In this document: positions 21,952-22,191 of the stretch, piece by piece
Layout of the letters: each line of letters starts with the position of its first letter
Position numbering within the stretch: position 1 is the first letter of the stretch
Assembly: GCA_964408435.1 (NCBI GenBank)
Contig: CAYOZL010000041.1
Coordinates: forward strand, 1 to 22,191
Direction of reading: 5' to 3'
From: CAYOZL01 sp964408435
Lineage (GTDB): Bacteria; Bdellovibrionota_C; UBA2361; SZUA-149; CAYOZL01
Length of the DNA stretch: 22,191 nt
Notes under the pieces: generated by a model
The model's input: only the letters and a program-made list of their open reading frames with translations
What the model was told of the DNA's origin: nothing
The model's database searches: none
Program-made: the position numbers and the translations under genes

Positions 21952-21979
21952 TTGTAACTTTTAACTTATAGCTCCGTAG
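21952..21979 (+). promoter_or_regulatory. Predicted ECF promoter of the terminal Cys-rich gene
   Basis: TTGTAAC (21952-21958), 16 bp, CGTAG (21975-21979), followed by TA. It ends 33 bp before the ATG at 22013, which has a GGAG site. The spacing and both halves equal the site of the receiver-domain gene on the other strand. Confidence 0.65.
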
Positions 21980-22012
21980 TATTTAGTATCTACAAACTAA
22001 TTGGAGAAAATT

Positions 22013-22191
22013 ATGTCGCAATGCAATCTATGTAAAGAAGATACAAGAAGTAACAAGCACAGAATAAAGCATTTTGCTATGAATTTTATTGCTGAGATGC
22101 ATCCTCAATGGGTTAAAGCCGATGGAAGTTGTCCTGAGTGTGAAAATTTTTATAAAAATGATTTAAATAGTTTATTAGAAATATCTGAAAC
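22013..22191 (+). CDS. Small protein with two CxxC pairs, zinc-ribbon-like (cut by window end)
   Basis: The first 59 residues are visible. Two CxxC pairs (CNLC 4-7 and CPEC 40-43) flank a helical stretch HRIKHFAMNFIAEMHPQW, the layout of a small zinc ribbon. I recall short proteins of this type in various proteobacteria (the pattern RIKHF ... HPxW ... DGxCPxC) but no assigned function. GGAG precedes the ATG by 6-7 nt, so the start is firm. The predicted ECF promoter upstream suggests it belongs to the sigma/NrsF-controlled stress response, where a CxxC protein could bind metal or respond to thiol stress. The frame is still open at the window end. Confidence 0.7.
   Translation, partial: MSQCNLCKEDTRSNKHRIKHFAMNFIAEMHPQWVKADGSCPECENFYKNDLNSLLEISE

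Overview
The window is an AT-rich piece (about two thirds A+T) of a Gram-negative bacterial genome. Signal peptides and lipoboxes are frequent, one gene encodes an outer-membrane barrel, and the genes are compact and mostly arranged in short operons. A run of exactly 100 N (15427-15526) shows it is a draft scaffold. The families present (NrsF-type anti-sigma factor, SigF-like ECF sigma factor, BrnTA, DUF3313, DUF3179, DUF547) suit a proteobacterium-like lineage, but I cannot name the organism. No rRNA, tRNA, CRISPR array, transposase or phage gene is visible.

Layout. 1-1763 (minus): the 5' part of a secreted dienelactone-hydrolase-like enzyme, then a two-gene operon of an outer-membrane barrel and a Cys-rich TRASH/YHS-like lipoprotein, probably metal-related. 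2150-3466 (plus): a possible ADP-ribosyltransferase-fold protein and a BrnT-BrnA toxin-antitoxin locus whose toxin gene is broken by a 14-bp tandem duplication. 3550-8599 (minus): an MscS-like channel, a peroxiredoxin-like protein, a 296-bp spacer with two long palindromes, and an operon of a serine hydrolase, a small Cys-rich lipoprotein and a DUF3313 lipoprotein. 8737-9453 (plus): a second, exported peroxiredoxin-like protein. 9494-12523 (minus): two tandemly duplicated LCAT-family lipoprotein hydrolases. 12745-15107 (plus): an alpha/beta hydrolase, a secreted conserved protein and a TIGR04282-type nucleotidyl/glycosyl transferase. 15118-16313 (minus): an ECF sigma factor followed by its NrsF-like membrane anti-sigma factor. 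16408-18579 (plus): a radical SAM enzyme and a DUF547 lipoprotein. 18584-20409 (minus): a DUF3179 protein and an orphan receiver-domain protein. 20591-21925 (plus): an exported glycosidase-like TIM-barrel protein. 22013-end (plus): a small four-cysteine protein, cut by the window end.

The most interesting observation is a bipartite motif, TTGTAAC-N16-CGTAG, found three times with identical spacing. Each copy points at a gene: the anti-sigma gene (15660-15633), the receiver-domain gene (20477-20450) and the Cys-rich terminal gene (21952-21979). The -35 half (GTAAC) and the 16-bp spacer resemble the Caulobacter SigF promoter as I recall it, and SigF is the sigma factor held by NrsF. I infer a local stress regulon in which the sigma factor is transcribed from a housekeeping-type promoter and, when released, drives its own inhibitor, a receiver protein and a CxxC protein. 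With two peroxiredoxin-like proteins, a TRASH/YHS-like lipoprotein and the radical SAM/DUF547/TIGR04282 genes nearby, a metal or oxidative stress theme is plausible but unproven.
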